Shown: in pieces, positions 10,464 to 21,662 of the stretch | How positions within the stretch are numbered: the first letter of the stretch is position 1 | Layout: each line of letters opens with the position of its first letter | Assembly (NCBI GenBank): GCA_020284085.1 | Contig: JACEVL010000460.1 | Location: 434,001 to 498,000 of the forward strand | Direction: 5' to 3' | DNA length: 64,000 bases | From: Aporrectodea caliginosa | Taxonomy: Eukaryota > Annelida > Clitellata > Crassiclitellata > Lumbricidae | The notes under the pieces: model-generated | What the model was told of the DNA's origin: nothing | Seen by the model: only the letters and a program-made list of their open reading frames with translations | Databases searched by the model: none | Position numbers and translations under genes: made by a program

Positions 10464-12070
10464 CAGGGGCGTCCATCCTATGGGGGGAATGAAGCAGAGA
10501 TCTTCATAGTAGCCTTTTCAGGGGGAAAGAATTTTTTCACTACTCATTTTTTGAATTTAAGAAATTAATAGATGTGCTTTTGATTTTCGAAAATGCTTTT
10601 CTTTGTTTAATTTAATATTAAAATCATTGTGCTGTTCTCCGACCGAGCTGACGATTAGTCTTCAATTTCATTATTTTGGCCTATCGTTATATAGTCTTTG
10701 GTAGTACGATAACGTCACACTGTGTATGAGACTTGAGTTATAATGCCGCATTAATGCGGTGCTATGAATTTGCAATTTGATTTTACTAGACAAGTAATCA
10801 TTGTAATCATGCCCAGAGACAATGTTTTACTAAAGTATAAATGTTGCGAGCCGTTGTGCGGCATGCTTATCCGTAGTGACAAATGGCGCATACATTGTAC
10901 TACACACCACAAGTGGAAGACTACAAGGTATGTATAACTTTGAACATTGTAAAGTCTGTTACCGCCGACAGAGTAGCAGTGGCGCAACAACCATATAAAG
11001 AGGGTGAACAAACAAAGTCCAGAGGCCCCGAAGACCCAAGGGCCCAAGTTTTTTAACTAAAGAAATTAATGTCCTTTTTCAATTTTTATAGTTCAGACTG
11101 CAGAGTCGAGCTATAGCCTGTATATGACGGATGCTTCATGATACATGATTATATCATACACAGGTCCACAGACATATAGGTCACCGGATTATGATGTGTC
11201 GGATTATGTGACTCACACTATAGAAGCAACACTCAGTTGTATAAAAAAGATACGTTAACTTGGGTGCGCGCCAATAGACCCAGCCTGTGCTAGGCATGAT
11301 TCTCTCTTTCACGTTTACAACCACTGCATTCCCCAAACAGTAGATAACTCATCTCGAGCGCTAAGAAATATGCCGGAAATAATATCTGCCTTGTTCTCAC
11401 TCACTCTCTGTCTGTCTGTCTGCCTGTCTCTCGAGCTGTCTCTGTCGGCTGTCGCAATGTCTCTGTCGCAATTCAGTGTCCCTCTGCAAGCCATGTGGCC
11501 TGTACACACCATAACTCCATAAGCCTACATAACTCCAGTCTCCAGTCTTCATGTTACTCGACGTTATATATAAGTATCTACAGTCCTTCATGTTCACTCG
11601 TTTACTTTTAAATATAATACCTAAAGTCCTAAACGAAAATTATCAAAACAGCGAAGACCATTGTGAAAAATCGACTGAGATCAACCATAGTTGATGACTG
11701 GTTTGCACCTCTGACAGTATTAGCCTGTGAACGAGACGCTTCTCTATCGCTAAAACTGGACGAAATTGTTGATCGCTTGGCTACGCACTCTGCTGCTTTG
11801 AAGAAGCACCTATTGTAATTTTAGTACTTATGTTATAATACTGTCTGGCCGTTCTGGCCGTACGCCTCTGTCTGTGTAATGCATAATGTTGCTTGATTAA
11901 TGACTTAAACGTTAAAGATTTCAGCCTTAAAATTATACTTCAAATTTCGATAATAAAGATTTTCTCTTTTGTCGACAGTCGACCAGTCGTCTGGGGCTGT
12001 CGTCGTGGGGGGGCATTCTGATAAAAAGAGGGGGAATGCTTCATAGGCGTAAGGGGGATGGACGCCCCTG
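10464..12070 (+). mobile_element. hAT transposon, 1607 bp, degenerate
   Basis: The 15-bp terminal inverted repeats read CAGGGGCGTCCATCC. They are flanked by a perfect 8-bp target duplication, CTGATGTT (10456-10463 and 12071-12078). Internally a transposase C-terminal remnant is still readable on the plus strand. The element sits immediately downstream of the second ZZ exon. Confidence 0.93.
11650..11816 (+). pseudogene. hAT transposase C-terminal (dimerisation) remnant
   Basis: The plus frame reads KTIVKNRLRSTIVDDWFAPL and continues through LACERDASLSLKLDEIVDRL to a stop after KKHLL. The LRST-x(5-6)-RL/WF-x-LA-x-L pattern followed by a charged tail is the hAT dimerisation region of TTF-type/ZMYM-like transposases. 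The N-terminal two thirds cannot be read. Confidence 0.6.
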
Positions 12071-12482
12071 CTGATGTTTGTATATAAAGCATGTTATGGC
12101 TATTTATAGAGTGATTGAAAACTGTTTATTGCATATGCACTGGGAACTTATAGACAGATCAAACTACGAAACAGTGACAGCCGATGAGTTTTGGCATGGT
12201 GCAATTTCCTATGAATCAAGAGATTATTGCCTTTGCTGAGAGTCAACTTCAACGATACCAACCGTGAGATGACTATCGCGAAATGGTGGAGCTGACCATC
12301 ACCATCTTGGACGGAGTGTCTTCCAGGAGCATACCCTTCAGAGCACCAGCTGGACTACAAAGAGAGAGGTGAATGGCCGGGAGTATTTACAGTCTTAAGA
12401 TTTGGATGTTCAAGAGACAGTTCAAGTTGACAAGAAGAGAAGAAAAGAGGATAGCTGACATCTGATTGTTCGCTGTAATGCT

Positions 12483-13010
12483 TATGTGAAAGTCTTGTTG
12501 CAAGCACCGTTTGCATCATCTGCTGCTCGATTTGACCTGGGACTCTTGAAGGACATTGACAGATATAAAGAGAAAAATAGCGAAGTTACAGAGATTGCAA
12601 TGACGAAATTTCTGGGTCACTTCTGGCATCTGTCGGAGGAATTGCTGGCTTGTGCGTTCTTTCATGACAGGGTCTCCATTGACGCCAAGCGCCAAATGGT
12701 TACTGCTCTGAACAAGACTGGCATCAAACATACTCAAAAGAGAACAACATTGATCAGCTCGAAGCAACTGGAAGATTTTGTTAGGGAAAAGACTAGAAGA
12801 CTCTTCAGCATTACAGGCTTCCATCACGTTTCCTTCAACCAGATGTTGATGCTTGGCCAAAAGATAACAACTGCAAGTTAGTAATAAAAAACACCGCCAG
12901 CTTAATAAGAGTTATGAATGACATAGCAGAGCGTGGAGTGGCACTCGTGTGCAAGTATTACAAGCTTCCAACAAATAGCGAGGTTCAGAAGCAGTGAAGG
13001 AATATTTTCA
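12483..13010 (+). pseudogene. broken ORF of a repetitive, unrecognised protein family
   Basis: An open frame of 131 codons reads VLLQAPFASSAARFDLGLLK and on through LGHFWHLSEELLACAFFHDR. After a frameshift, about 12905-13005 reads RVMNDIAERGVALVCKYYKL then PTNSEVQKQ and stops. I recall the N-D-x-AERG-V-A-L-V motif from high-copy transposon-like hypothetical proteins in invertebrates, but I cannot name the family. Upstream frames contain stops, so it is a remnant and unlikely to be a 3' exon of the ZZ gene. Confidence 0.4.
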
Positions 13011-13374
13011 AAGATATCCAGACAGGAATAAAAAGATACTGATGCATTAATAGCCTACATTAAATCTTAATTGGAACTAAACATTTTCATGTTCACTTAT
13101 GTGTTTTGACCCAAATAGTAAAATTGATACTACCGTCCACCAGAATTTTTTGAATTTTTACATAAGAATAGTACACACTATACATATTCAATGTTTTGTC
13201 TGCGGAATTTTTACAATTTGATATAATTATGTTCCGTCCGGTAGCAACCTCTAAAATTTATCAAATCTTCACAAACTTTTCAATATAAATATTTTTCTAC
13301 CTAAAGCAATAAGTTGGAAGGGTGCCTCCTTTAAAATTCAGCAAAAATTTCTTTTACATGGAGCTAATGACCAC
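13011..13374. other. AT-rich spacer, nothing recognised
   Basis: I see no exon, RNA gene or transposon end in this stretch. Confidence 0.4.
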
Positions 13375-13795
13375 CCTAACTCCTATCTTGTCTTGACATC
13401 TCCCATCCTTTCTTATTCTGTCCTGTCCTACCTAGCTTGTCCTGACTTGTCCTGTCATTACTTATTATGATCTGTCCTTTCCTATCTTGCCTGACCTCTT
13501 CTGTCCCATCTTTTTCTGACCTGTCCTCTCCTGTCTTGTCCTAACCTGTCCTCTCTTATTCTGTCGTATCTTCTCCTATCCTGTCCTGTCCTGATCTGAC
13601 CTCTCCTGTCTTGTCGTGACCTGTTCTGTCCTCTCTGATTCTTTTCTGTCCTTTCTTATTTTGTCCTGACCAGTCCTGTCCTTTCTGTTTCTCTCTTCTC
13701 CTGTTCTGTTCTCGCTTATTCTGTCCTGTCCGCTTCTACTTTGCCCTGTCCTGTTTTCTCGACTTCTGTCCTCCCCTCCTCTCTGGCCAGAAACT
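13375..13795 (+). repeat. degenerate (TGTCC)n pentanucleotide array
   Basis: About 420 bp is built from CTGTCCTGTCC / TTGTCCTGACC units. The Arg/Thr/Gly/Gln-rich frame on the minus strand is a by-product of the repeat. Confidence 0.85.
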
Positions 13796-14114
13796 TGCAA
13801 TCACACAGGATTGAAGAGCAAGTAGAATTCAATAAATAACTTTAGATTTCGTTGTCTCGTGTTTAGTGCAGTTGTCTAATTCTTATCACCAATTTTATTG
13901 GAAACTGTCATTGTTATTTGTAACCTAACCATCACCTGTGGAGTTAAAAGTAACTTATAAAACGAAATACCTGTCGCGAGAATCGATTTACTAAACATAT
14001 CTTTTATATCATATGTCATTAATTTTTAGAAGATTTTAAGTGCTAAACAATTGGCCCGAAATAATATAAAAGTAACGTTCATTAAAATTAGACACTGACG
14101 CGGTTAGAAAGCTC

Positions 14115-14507
14115 GCCGGTATCACGAAATAGAGTATCCGTCCTAGGACTATCTGGGGGATGTATGAATTTATCCCCCCGGATGGAATAAACCGGTTTAG
14201 AGTATCCGGGGGGATAAACCATTCTATCCCCCATCGGTATATCACCGTATACGCATCACGATAGCCTTGACGAAAATCCAGTCAAAATCACCAAAAACGA
14301 AGTAAATTCATTTAAGGTCGACTTGCAAACTAAGGCTAGTGCCTACCGTTTAGTCATGACTGATACGAAATTTAAAAATGTTATGTGTACAATAAATCCA
14401 AACAGTACGACTGAATACACCTAGAAAAATGCAAATTAAACCGAATACTCAATTTCGCTATGGGGGGATACTCATATATGGGGGATACTCTATTTCGTGA
14501 CACCGGC
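14115..14507. mobile_element. MITE with TCACGAAATAGAGTATCC termini
   Basis: The ends GCCGGT(A/G)TCACGAAATAG at 14115 and 14507 form inverted repeats of about 24 bp. If CCGG is counted as the target duplication (14116-14119 and 14503-14506), the element starts TATCACG. Superfamily unknown. The interior contains G-run hairpins (ggggggataaacc / tatcccccatc). Confidence 0.65.
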
Positions 14508-14692
14508 ACAAAGTGACACATCAAAGGATGCACATACTGGCCGGTGGCAAGACAGTCTAAGAGGCTTTTTCTACTATTCAGAGTGCAGGCCACAAAATCT
14601 GTTTTATTATAATTATCAGATACACCAGTTTACATGTAAATGTAATCTCTATTTTGTAAAGTGCAGGCATGCGATTACGACAAAGCAATTTG

Positions 14693-14738
14693 TTTCTATA
14701 TCGTAGGCCTATCAGCCTAAAACTGATACGATATAGAA
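14693..14738. repeat. stem-loop, 13-bp perfect arms
   Basis: TTTCTATATCGTA and its reverse complement TACGATATAGAAA surround a 20-base loop containing TAGGCCTA. Confidence 0.7.
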
Positions 14739-14979
14739 ATTATTGTTTATGGAAATTTAGGCCTGTAGCGTAGGTTCTATATAAATCGTAGGTTAAGGCT
14801 CATAGAAGCAAGAGGTAATCGGCGTTGACTGAATTCAACAACATTCGCTTTGAAGAAGAATCGCTGAACCGTAGACGATGAAGCTCTTGGTTGTTCTACT
14901 GGTCGTCGGATTGGTGATTGGTGAGAGATTAAATATTGTCTTATACTCTTTATGAACGTTTTCAAAGTGAATTTTTTAA

Positions 14980-15615
14980 CCCTTTGGAGGTGAGGTGAGG
15001 CATTGTAACGTTTCAGGTGAGGTGGGGTCTGACATACCCCAATACATATAATTACTTGCAAGTCGCAATATCAACTATAATATAAATTGTGAGCTAAACT
15101 ACAGTAACAGTTTTTACTGTTATGTAACCAATTATCGGCTAAACTGGTGATTTTCAGGAACAAATAACAGTTTTCAATCATAATTGATATGGCCAGCGTG
15201 GTGGCGCTCAAAATCAAGCGGCCCTTTGCAATGGCATCTTCGTGGCCCTCAAAACATGTAACATTTTGGGAACACGTGACAATGTCGTGACATAATACCC
15301 GTAATAATGGATCAATTTTGCATCGATGCAACACTATATGCAGTAATATCTTATAATCGTCGCACATTTTTCGGCACTGTGCCGTTACTTTTTTAAATTC
15401 CTTAAAATCAATATGTATACGAAAATTAAAATTTCACTTTAATATGCAAGAAATAAAAAAATGGCGTCCAAAAGTACCTGAAAGTGTCCTAAAGTGTCCG
15501 TATTTCACATTCACTAAGGTAGACAAAAATAATCCAAGCTGGTTCTACGTTTTCCGTAGAAAAAGCAGCGTAGAATAGCCTTGGGGGTGTCATACCCCAC
15601 CTCACCTCCAAAGGG
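14980..15615. mobile_element. piggyBac-type MITE, 636 bp
   Basis: The termini CCCTTTGGAGGTGAGGTG are inverted and flanked on both sides by TTAA (14976-14979 and 15616-15619). The TTAA duplication and CCCTTTG start are typical of piggyBac. A 98-codon minus frame inside is not recognisable as transposase. Confidence 0.85.
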
Positions 15616-15639
15616 TTAACAATCCTTTTTCGACCGAGT

Positions 15640-15825
15640 CTTACTAGGGTCATAGGCAAAGACTTAGTTTCAGCAGTCCAGCCTCTATTTACGGAAACAA
15701 TTATTTCCCTCAATCCAACTTCTATTGAGGTACCGGTAAAGAATTAGTTTCATCAAACCAACTTCCATTTAGGCAAAAAATTATTTTCATCAATCCAGAT
15801 TCCATTTTAACACAGAGAAAAAAAA
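15640..15825 (-). repeat. minisatellite fragment related to the 35-36 kb TIR elements
   Basis: Units such as aattattttcatcaatccag and tttcatcaaaccaacttcca are the reverse complement of the GGATTGATGAAAATAATT unit at 35.3-36.9 and 63.1-63.4 kb. Confidence 0.65.
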
Positions 15826-16070
15826 ATTAATGTAAAACACTGAGAGACAGAATTTTTATTCCGTGCGCCCCGAGTTAGAAGAAATCTGCGTTCATCATAT
15901 GAAACCTATACAACAGGTTTACGCTATACTAGTGGTTAGAGAGTCGTGTATGAATTTATGTATGTATGTATCAGAACACTTAATATAGAGCATTTTAATC
16001 ATCTCACGAAAGCGTTTTCTCTACGCTAGCCTATATGATGTTAAATGTCATTTTCAACTAGACTATTGCA

Positions 16071-16394
16071 TCAGGTAGCAAAACAATGCACATAAAAAAC
16101 AGGCATCAATGGTGGGCCCACGCAAACACATATTGAGCAAACCAACGGATTTCCATCGACAGCTGACATTATGTCATAGATGTTCAAAGTCGCTAGAATC
16201 TGGACCAAGTTGCGTACGTATAGGGTGGAGAGGTGACAGCGCTCGCAGCACACGATGCCACCGTACAATCTCTCATGATTGTTAGAAGATGACGCAAGAC
16301 CGGATGATTCGTAGAGGTTGCCAGGTGAACGTGCCATTCGCCTCGTGTCAGTGGGTATATTGAAGCGCCACCAGTGACTAATGATCGAGGTCAA
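16071..16394 (-). other. open frame containing a sequence repeated at 54.4 kb
   Basis: The 107-codon minus frame includes CCERCHLSTLY and YDIMSAVDGNPLVC. The part at about 16105-16205 is similar in DNA and protein to 54385-54485 (minus frame LSTFDDNPLVWVPRVCVGQP versus MSAVDGNPLVCSICVCVGPP). It is a dispersed sequence of unknown origin, probably transposon-derived. Confidence 0.35.
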
Positions 16395-16541
16395 CCTAAT
16401 GACCCACGTTGGTCGAAATGACGGAGAAGTCGATCAGCGACCGACAAGGTCCGTGACATGCGCAGACATTGTAGGCCTACTCTATTACGAATTGAAAGCA
16501 CGCATTAAAAGCCATCAAACGTGTTGATGCGTAGGATTGGA

Positions 16542-17545
16542 TTATTATTATTTATTATTATTATTATTACAGTAGTTTTATATAGCGCCTTTTCAAGACA
16601 GTCTACTCAGGAGCGCTCCCAGGCCAACCTGGGTCAAACAGGACAGTCTTAAGGCCAGAGAAGAATTGAGCAGAGTGTCCTATTGAGGTCAGACGCAGTG
16701 CCACCGGAAGTCCATTCCAGGTCACTGGGCCAGCCACAGAGAAGGCGCGGCGCTGTCGGATAGCAGTCCGAGCACGGGGGACAAGGAACTCTGCTTGCAC
16801 CGCCTGAGCGTAACGAGCCACGACGCGGAACAGTCACAGTAGGGCAGCAGAGTTCCTGCAGATATGGAGGAGCCAGGCCCTCAGTGCAGCGCCGGACCAA
16901 TGCAGAGACTCGGTAGGCAATGCGCTGCGGGTAGGGGAGCCAATGGAGGACATCCCGCACGTACCCCGAGACTCGAGAGAACTTAGGGAAGCAGCCCACA
17001 AGGCGGGCAGCCGTGCGCAGGACTCTGTTAAGGCATTTAAGCCGGCAAGCTGGGAGCACATCATATATGGCACTACAGTAGTCCAGACGGGAGACGCTTG
17101 AAGGTCATCAGCGTATGATTGGCTCAGGGTAGCCCCAGCCGCAAGCAGGGGTCCCAAGTCAGCGGTGAAGATTATGTACAGAAGAGGACCAAGGACGGAG
17201 CCCTGGGGTAAACCAAATGGTGCAGGGACCCAAGGGGACTTAGTGCAACCGTGGGCTACCATGAATGAACGGTCCTGCAGGAAAGAGGTAAGCCATCCAA
17301 GCATATTACCAGAAAGGCCGAAGGAGACAGATAAGCGCTTCAGGAGGATCTCATGGTCTACTGTATCAAATGCAGCACTTACATCGAACAGGGCCAGAAG
17401 GGTGACCTGAGATTTATCAATAGCCCCGTAAATGTCAGAAAGGAGGCGGACTAGCAAGGTTTCCGTGGAATGGCCCTTGCGAAATCCCGACTGGTAGGTT
17501 GGCCGAAGGCCATTTCTGTCCAGATAGTGGATCCAATGGACGAAA
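16542..17545 (-). mobile_element. non-LTR retrotransposon, 5'-truncated and internally deleted
   Basis: The minus strand encodes reverse transcriptase blocks: YQSGFRKGHSTETLLVRLLS, LFDVSAAFDTVDHEILLKRL, FGLPQGSVLGPLLYIIFTAD, then YADDLQA with the catalytic Asp pair. A deletion and frameshift follow. The C-terminal thumb region is then read at 17059-16603 (SRVSGYVRDVLHWLPYPQRI; GPVTWNGLPVALRL). The 3' end has GGCGCTATATAAA and a (TAA)n tail at 16548-16575. The style is CR1/L2-like. Coding capacity is destroyed. Confidence 0.88.
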
Positions 17546-17649
17546 TAAGCACAATTCAGCATTACATTCAAATGAAGGGATAGAAAAGAATACAGAAACA
17601 AATTTACAAGATTATTGCTCGTTTCTAGCTGTAATGTGGTTTAAATTTA

Positions 17650-17896
17650 AGCAACCTGCCTCGCCAGAGAAAAGAAGGAAGTTCATAAGCGTCCGAAAGA
17701 AAGTTCCAATTCTCATCATGAAAGACCCGATGATGTCGTGAAATCAGGCAATGCACCTCCCGCGCCTGAAACGGAGGAGGAATGTAAGAGTGACTGCGAT
17801 AAACAGCACTCACAGGTGAAGGATCCGGAAAAGAAAAGGAGAAAACTAACAACCTGCAGAAACTCATGTTTGAGAACAACCACCAAACCCAAGTAA
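17650..17896 (+). CDS. candidate exon, Lys/Glu-rich C-terminal tail
   Basis: An open plus frame with no Met reads CLAREKKEVHKRPKESSNSH and continues through PEKKRRKLTTCRNSCLRTTT to a stop at 17896. It could be the last exon of a gene or chance. A Lys-rich acceptor-linked exon-like piece (cattttccag then GEKKKKRINCKKK and a stop) also occurs at 19973-20040. I cannot assign either. Confidence 0.25.
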
Positions 17897-18094
17897 TGAG
17901 GTAAAACAAGTAGACTTGTCACTTGCGTCTCCTTCTGTTATTACATAATAATGTAAAAATATTATTATTACACAATTTTTGGTACATAATGTATGCTGTA
18001 GTGGTGTTCATAAGAGGTCTGTTGAATAGGCATACATAGAGAAAACTGTTGGTGAGTAGGCCTAGGTCAGACTGTGAAGGAAAAAACTGGCCAC

Positions 18095-18165
18095 CAGCTG
18101 TTATGATCCGAGGCTACGAAGAGGAAGTCACTAGCAATTCATATTTACGGCTTTCTCTGGGAGTT
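18095..18165 (+). mobile_element. SINE tail fragment
   Basis: gatccgaggctacgaagagg and the following aagtcactagcaattcata match the tail (gccgaggctaagaaaatgaa, gtcgctagcacttcata) of the tRNA-derived SINE at 42.2, 43.2 and 54.8 kb. Confidence 0.5.
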
Positions 18166-18678
18166 ACTCTCACACTGGCGAGGTCGGGACTCTTCTACAT
18201 TGAACCAGGACGGCGAAAGAGCCCAGGACCACAGGGAGAGAAGATTTCAGTTCTTGTTCGGCTCCTGCGTTTTGGCAAGGAGACTTAAACTGATTTCTGG
18301 CCTCTAAGCACTACGAGTAGCTGGCAGAGTTAACAGAGTCACACGGCGTTAAATTCACTTCTATTCTAATGTGATATTCACAACGTCAAAATTGTCTTCT
18401 GACAACAACAGATTTTGAAAGTGTTCTTAACCTAACTACTGAGCGAATAAACCTCTACTATTATAGGCCTACTGCTACGTAAAAGTGCTATCAGCGTCTC
18501 CTTTCTTCCTGTGTAGATTGACGACTTACGACTCATCCAACGACTGATACCTATTAGTAAACCATCGCCCTTTATGATAGACCCCAAGTGTGCAAAATCT
18601 GTGCTCGAAACGGGTCTTATGCATTGCGATTTGCATCGGCTCATCTCTCCCATAGTAAAATTTCCAGCTGTTTCACCA

Positions 18679-18935
18679 AATCTGCACCGGTGCCAGTTTC
18701 TTACATCAAACAATACGTTGCCATTGGCAACGGTTAGGCTTCCGCACCGGCCGCTGTAACCCGGTGCCAATCGCTTCTATAAATACATGGGAAATAGACT
18801 CAACATGAAATCTGCACCGGAGCAAAACGTCATTAGAAATACATGAGAGTTGCTCTTCATAGTTATCCTCAAAATCTGCACAGATGCAAGTTTGTGACGT
18901 CACACAATGCGTCGTCCATAGCAACGGCAGAATTT
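18679..18935 (+). promoter_or_regulatory. diverged duplication with RFX X-box-like palindromes
   Basis: AAATCTGCACCGGTGCCAG at about 18679 and AAATCTGCACAGATGCAAG at about 18872 start two similar 60-bp modules. The first contains CGTTGCCATTGGCAACG (18716-18732), which fits the X-box consensus bound by RFX factors. The second has GTCGTCCATAGCAACGG. No adjacent gene is recognised, so function is unproven. Confidence 0.35.
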
Positions 18936-19618
18936 CTGCACAGGCAACTAAGCTTAAATGATCTAAACTGCCCATAGAAATACGATGAATTCTACAGGAT
19001 AGATGAACAGAGAAGAATAAACAGAACTGGCGAATTTCGCCACAGGAGACTCGTTACAGCACTTGAAGTGTGCTGGTTTAGTAATTCAAATCTGATGCCA
19101 CCTGGTTATAGATTAGTCAACAGCAGTTCAAGACATCGCTTTATTTTCATAATTCGACAAACTAAACCCTAACTTAAATGAAGCAAGGATCACAGACAGA
19201 AAATTCCTATTCACACTCGTTTCTACCCACGACAGGGCATACTGGACTACTGCAGCATATAATTTTGAAATAGGCCTATTATAAACGGGTGGGTTTCTAT
19301 ACATAAGACACGATACAATAGAACAGGCCTATCCGATAGAAGACTGACTTGGCTGACTTACCATTGAATGGAACACGGCATAATTTAATATTATTTCGAA
19401 CAATTGGAAAATGAGAAGAGGGCACGATGGGAAGGCCAAGTTCGGTGTAACATAATACAGAATAGAGTGTATAAAGTGGACACTCCTTTTAGATAGAATA
19501 GTATGCCGTACCAAAGTTACGACAGGGTAGAATATAGAATGGCAAGATAGAAGATAGTATAGACTAGGTTATTTATAATGAAATATAATAAGGTAATACT
19601 CGATGTATTACCCTACAT
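18936..19618. other. no gene recognised
   Basis: This is AT-rich sequence with two TAGGCCTA palindromes (about 19270, 19320) and short atagaat repeats at 19450-19570. I see no exon or complete mobile element. Confidence 0.4.
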
Positions 19619-19619
19619 A

Positions 19620-19800
19620 ATCGAGCCATTTTCCGTGGTGGACCCAGTGATCTGGAACGGGCTCCCCAAGGAGCTACGCCTGCTCCCTTGGACTCTTACT
19701 GAAGCATTCTTTATAAAACTCTATTTTGTGGCCGTGCTGGAGTCGGAAGCGCCTCTGAGTTGTTCCTTTGAAGGGGCGCTATATAAATTTATGAAAGAAT
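19620..19800 (+). mobile_element. non-LTR retrotransposon 3' end (plus)
   Basis: The frame FSVVDPVIWNGLPKELRLLP, followed by the motif ggggcgctatataaatttatg, is the typical RT C-terminus and 3' UTR end of a CR1/L2-like element. Compare GPVTWNGLPVALRL in the element at 16.6 kb. Confidence 0.75.
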
Positions 19801-20749
19801 AAATGAATAAGATAAAACATAAAATTGAGTTCTGTAATATTGTTAGGCCAAAATGTTTAGTCTACGTTCATAGTCCTTAATATCCAACTAGAGTAGGCTA
19901 CATCATGTAAAATTCTATTTAAGATTTCTAGCCTAATCCATTTATAACTGTTTGCTTTTCATATTTTCCAGGGTGAAAAGAAAAAAAAGAGAATAAACTG
20001 CAAGAAAAAGAGAATTGATTCGAAAGAAAGGACTTTCTAATAAATAATAATGACCTAACTTTCTTTAAATGGTGTGTCCTAGTCTGTATCGGAAAATAAA
20101 AAGTATTGTTGCCTGACTCAGCAAAATTTATATTCGTGCAGTCGTTCAGTTACAATTGCGCCATTTCTTAAAAATAATAAAGAATCGATTCTATTAATGT
20201 TCAACTGATTTCTACGTAGAATTAGCCTACATAGGGCCTATGAATGGAGACTTTATTACATGGACCGTGCCTGACAAGTCACTGAGTGACACTGACAAAG
20301 TGGAAAAGTTCATTTCCGAGAAATGTGTTCAGAAATCAAGTAGGCTTAATAAGGGTCAACCGAGTTTGATGCATACGCATTGTAGTGGAACCCCCTTCAC
20401 AGATCCACCAAGGAAGATGAGGCACAATTGAAGCAATGGCAGACAGCAATGATTCAATACAGGTCACGTGGTATCAAAAAATGGCGCCATCTAGAGAGCA
20501 GAGATTGCCACTGCAACAGTTGCAGGCACAAGTTCACAATGAAACATTTACATGTTCTGGTAGTCAGTCGTTTAAGAAACAAAATTCAAAAACTTACATG
20601 ACCAAAATTTCATCAAAAATGCGTTTAGAAAAAAAAATTGAAATCATAGCGACCCCAAAACTACTGAGATTCAATCAATTTTTGGCATGGTTTCTCTGTA
20701 TGCATAGTGAAATAAGGGCAGCCTTGTAGAGAGAGTTTGGGGAGACTTT

Positions 20750-21404
20750 GAAAATTTAGTAATTTACCATATGAATGTAGACTACCCTAGCCTAGTGTGC
20801 ATGTTCCTCATGTAGGCCCTACACTGTACAGATATTGGCCAATCTGTAGTAGATCTCGAGTTGCGTCCGGAAGGTCTCGGCTTGGCCTTCCGTCCCATAG
20901 CGTTGACGCAGGCGTTCCACCAACTGTTCGTAAGTCACATCCGGCTGGGCCCAGAAATCCCAGAGCAGCTGAGTGGCGGTCTTCTCCAGTGAGCAGCGAA
21001 GGAAGTCGATCTTGTCCGAAGCGGTCCACCGGTTGTGCCTCGCACAGACCTCGAACTGGCATAGGAATGATTCAACGGAGCCTGTCCATCGAAACGCCCG
21101 GGTTTCATCTGCATCGGCCGGTTTTTCAGCAGGCCGCCGACGCCCTCAAGCAGCCCCGGAAGAATCCTTGACTCGTCCTTCACTTCCCGGCTAACAGGTT
21201 CAGTGGATTTCCTTCGGTCGATCACGTCCGGTCCGGTCGGAAATCCATCGGCTTCCACTCCTCGAAGCCAAAGTCGTCTGGCAGGCTGTTCCGGCCCGGC
21301 TTGCTCTCCATCGGTCGTCTTCTCTCGGCGGGCGTGGAGCTTTCAGGCTGCAGGACATCAAAGCCGACCAGCGGGTAGATGCGTGTGTCGTCCTCGTCTC
21401 CCAT
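20750..21404 (-). pseudogene. Ty3/gypsy-like Gag, frameshifted and truncated
   Basis: A minus-strand start at 21404 (MGDEDDTRIYPLVGFDVLQP) follows the leader of the LTR at 21663-22180. After frameshifts the sequence reads MKPGRFDG, then FEVCARHNRW, KIDFLRCSLEKTATQLLWDF, and DVTYEQLVERLRQRYGTEGQ. This is the Gag region common in invertebrate gypsy elements. It ends abruptly at about 20760 with no pol, so the 3' two thirds of the element are missing. Confidence 0.75.
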
Positions 21405-21424
21405 CAGTAACCAGCGTTCTGCGA

Positions 21425-21662
21425 TCGTCTAACACCCAACTTCGCGGGTACCAGTACCACTGTGGAGAAATTGGGTCTGGGTCTTCTCAGGAGGGAATTG
21501 ACTTGACCCCACTTCTGGTACCACTGTGGCGAACTTCTTCGGCGACGAAAGTCAACTTTCTGGTAGAGAGAAGTTGGAGTGACCCCAATTCTGCTGTACC
21601 ACTGTGGCGAACTTCTTGGCGGTCTCTCGGGAGGAAAAAATCAACCCCACTGATGGGACCAC
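21425..21662 (-). repeat. LTR-element leader with four repeated primer-site-like modules
   Basis: On the minus strand, immediately after the LTR, is GTGGTCCCATCAGTGGGG. CCACAGTGGTAC modules then recur at about 21605, 21520 and 21465, each followed by a variant of (T)GGGGTC. It looks like tandem duplication of the primer-binding-site region. Confidence 0.55.

Noticed and set aside
13576..13800. 74-codon minus frame rich in RTGQD
   Set aside because: Product of the degenerate TGTCC pentanucleotide array.
15071..15367. 98-codon minus frame as piggyBac transposase
   Set aside because: No DDD-domain or Cys-rich motifs are visible. The host element is only 636 bp and looks non-coding.
20436..20729. 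97-codon plus frame
   Set aside because: It has no recognisable domain, no splice context and an AT-rich composition like its non-coding surroundings. I see no support for coding.
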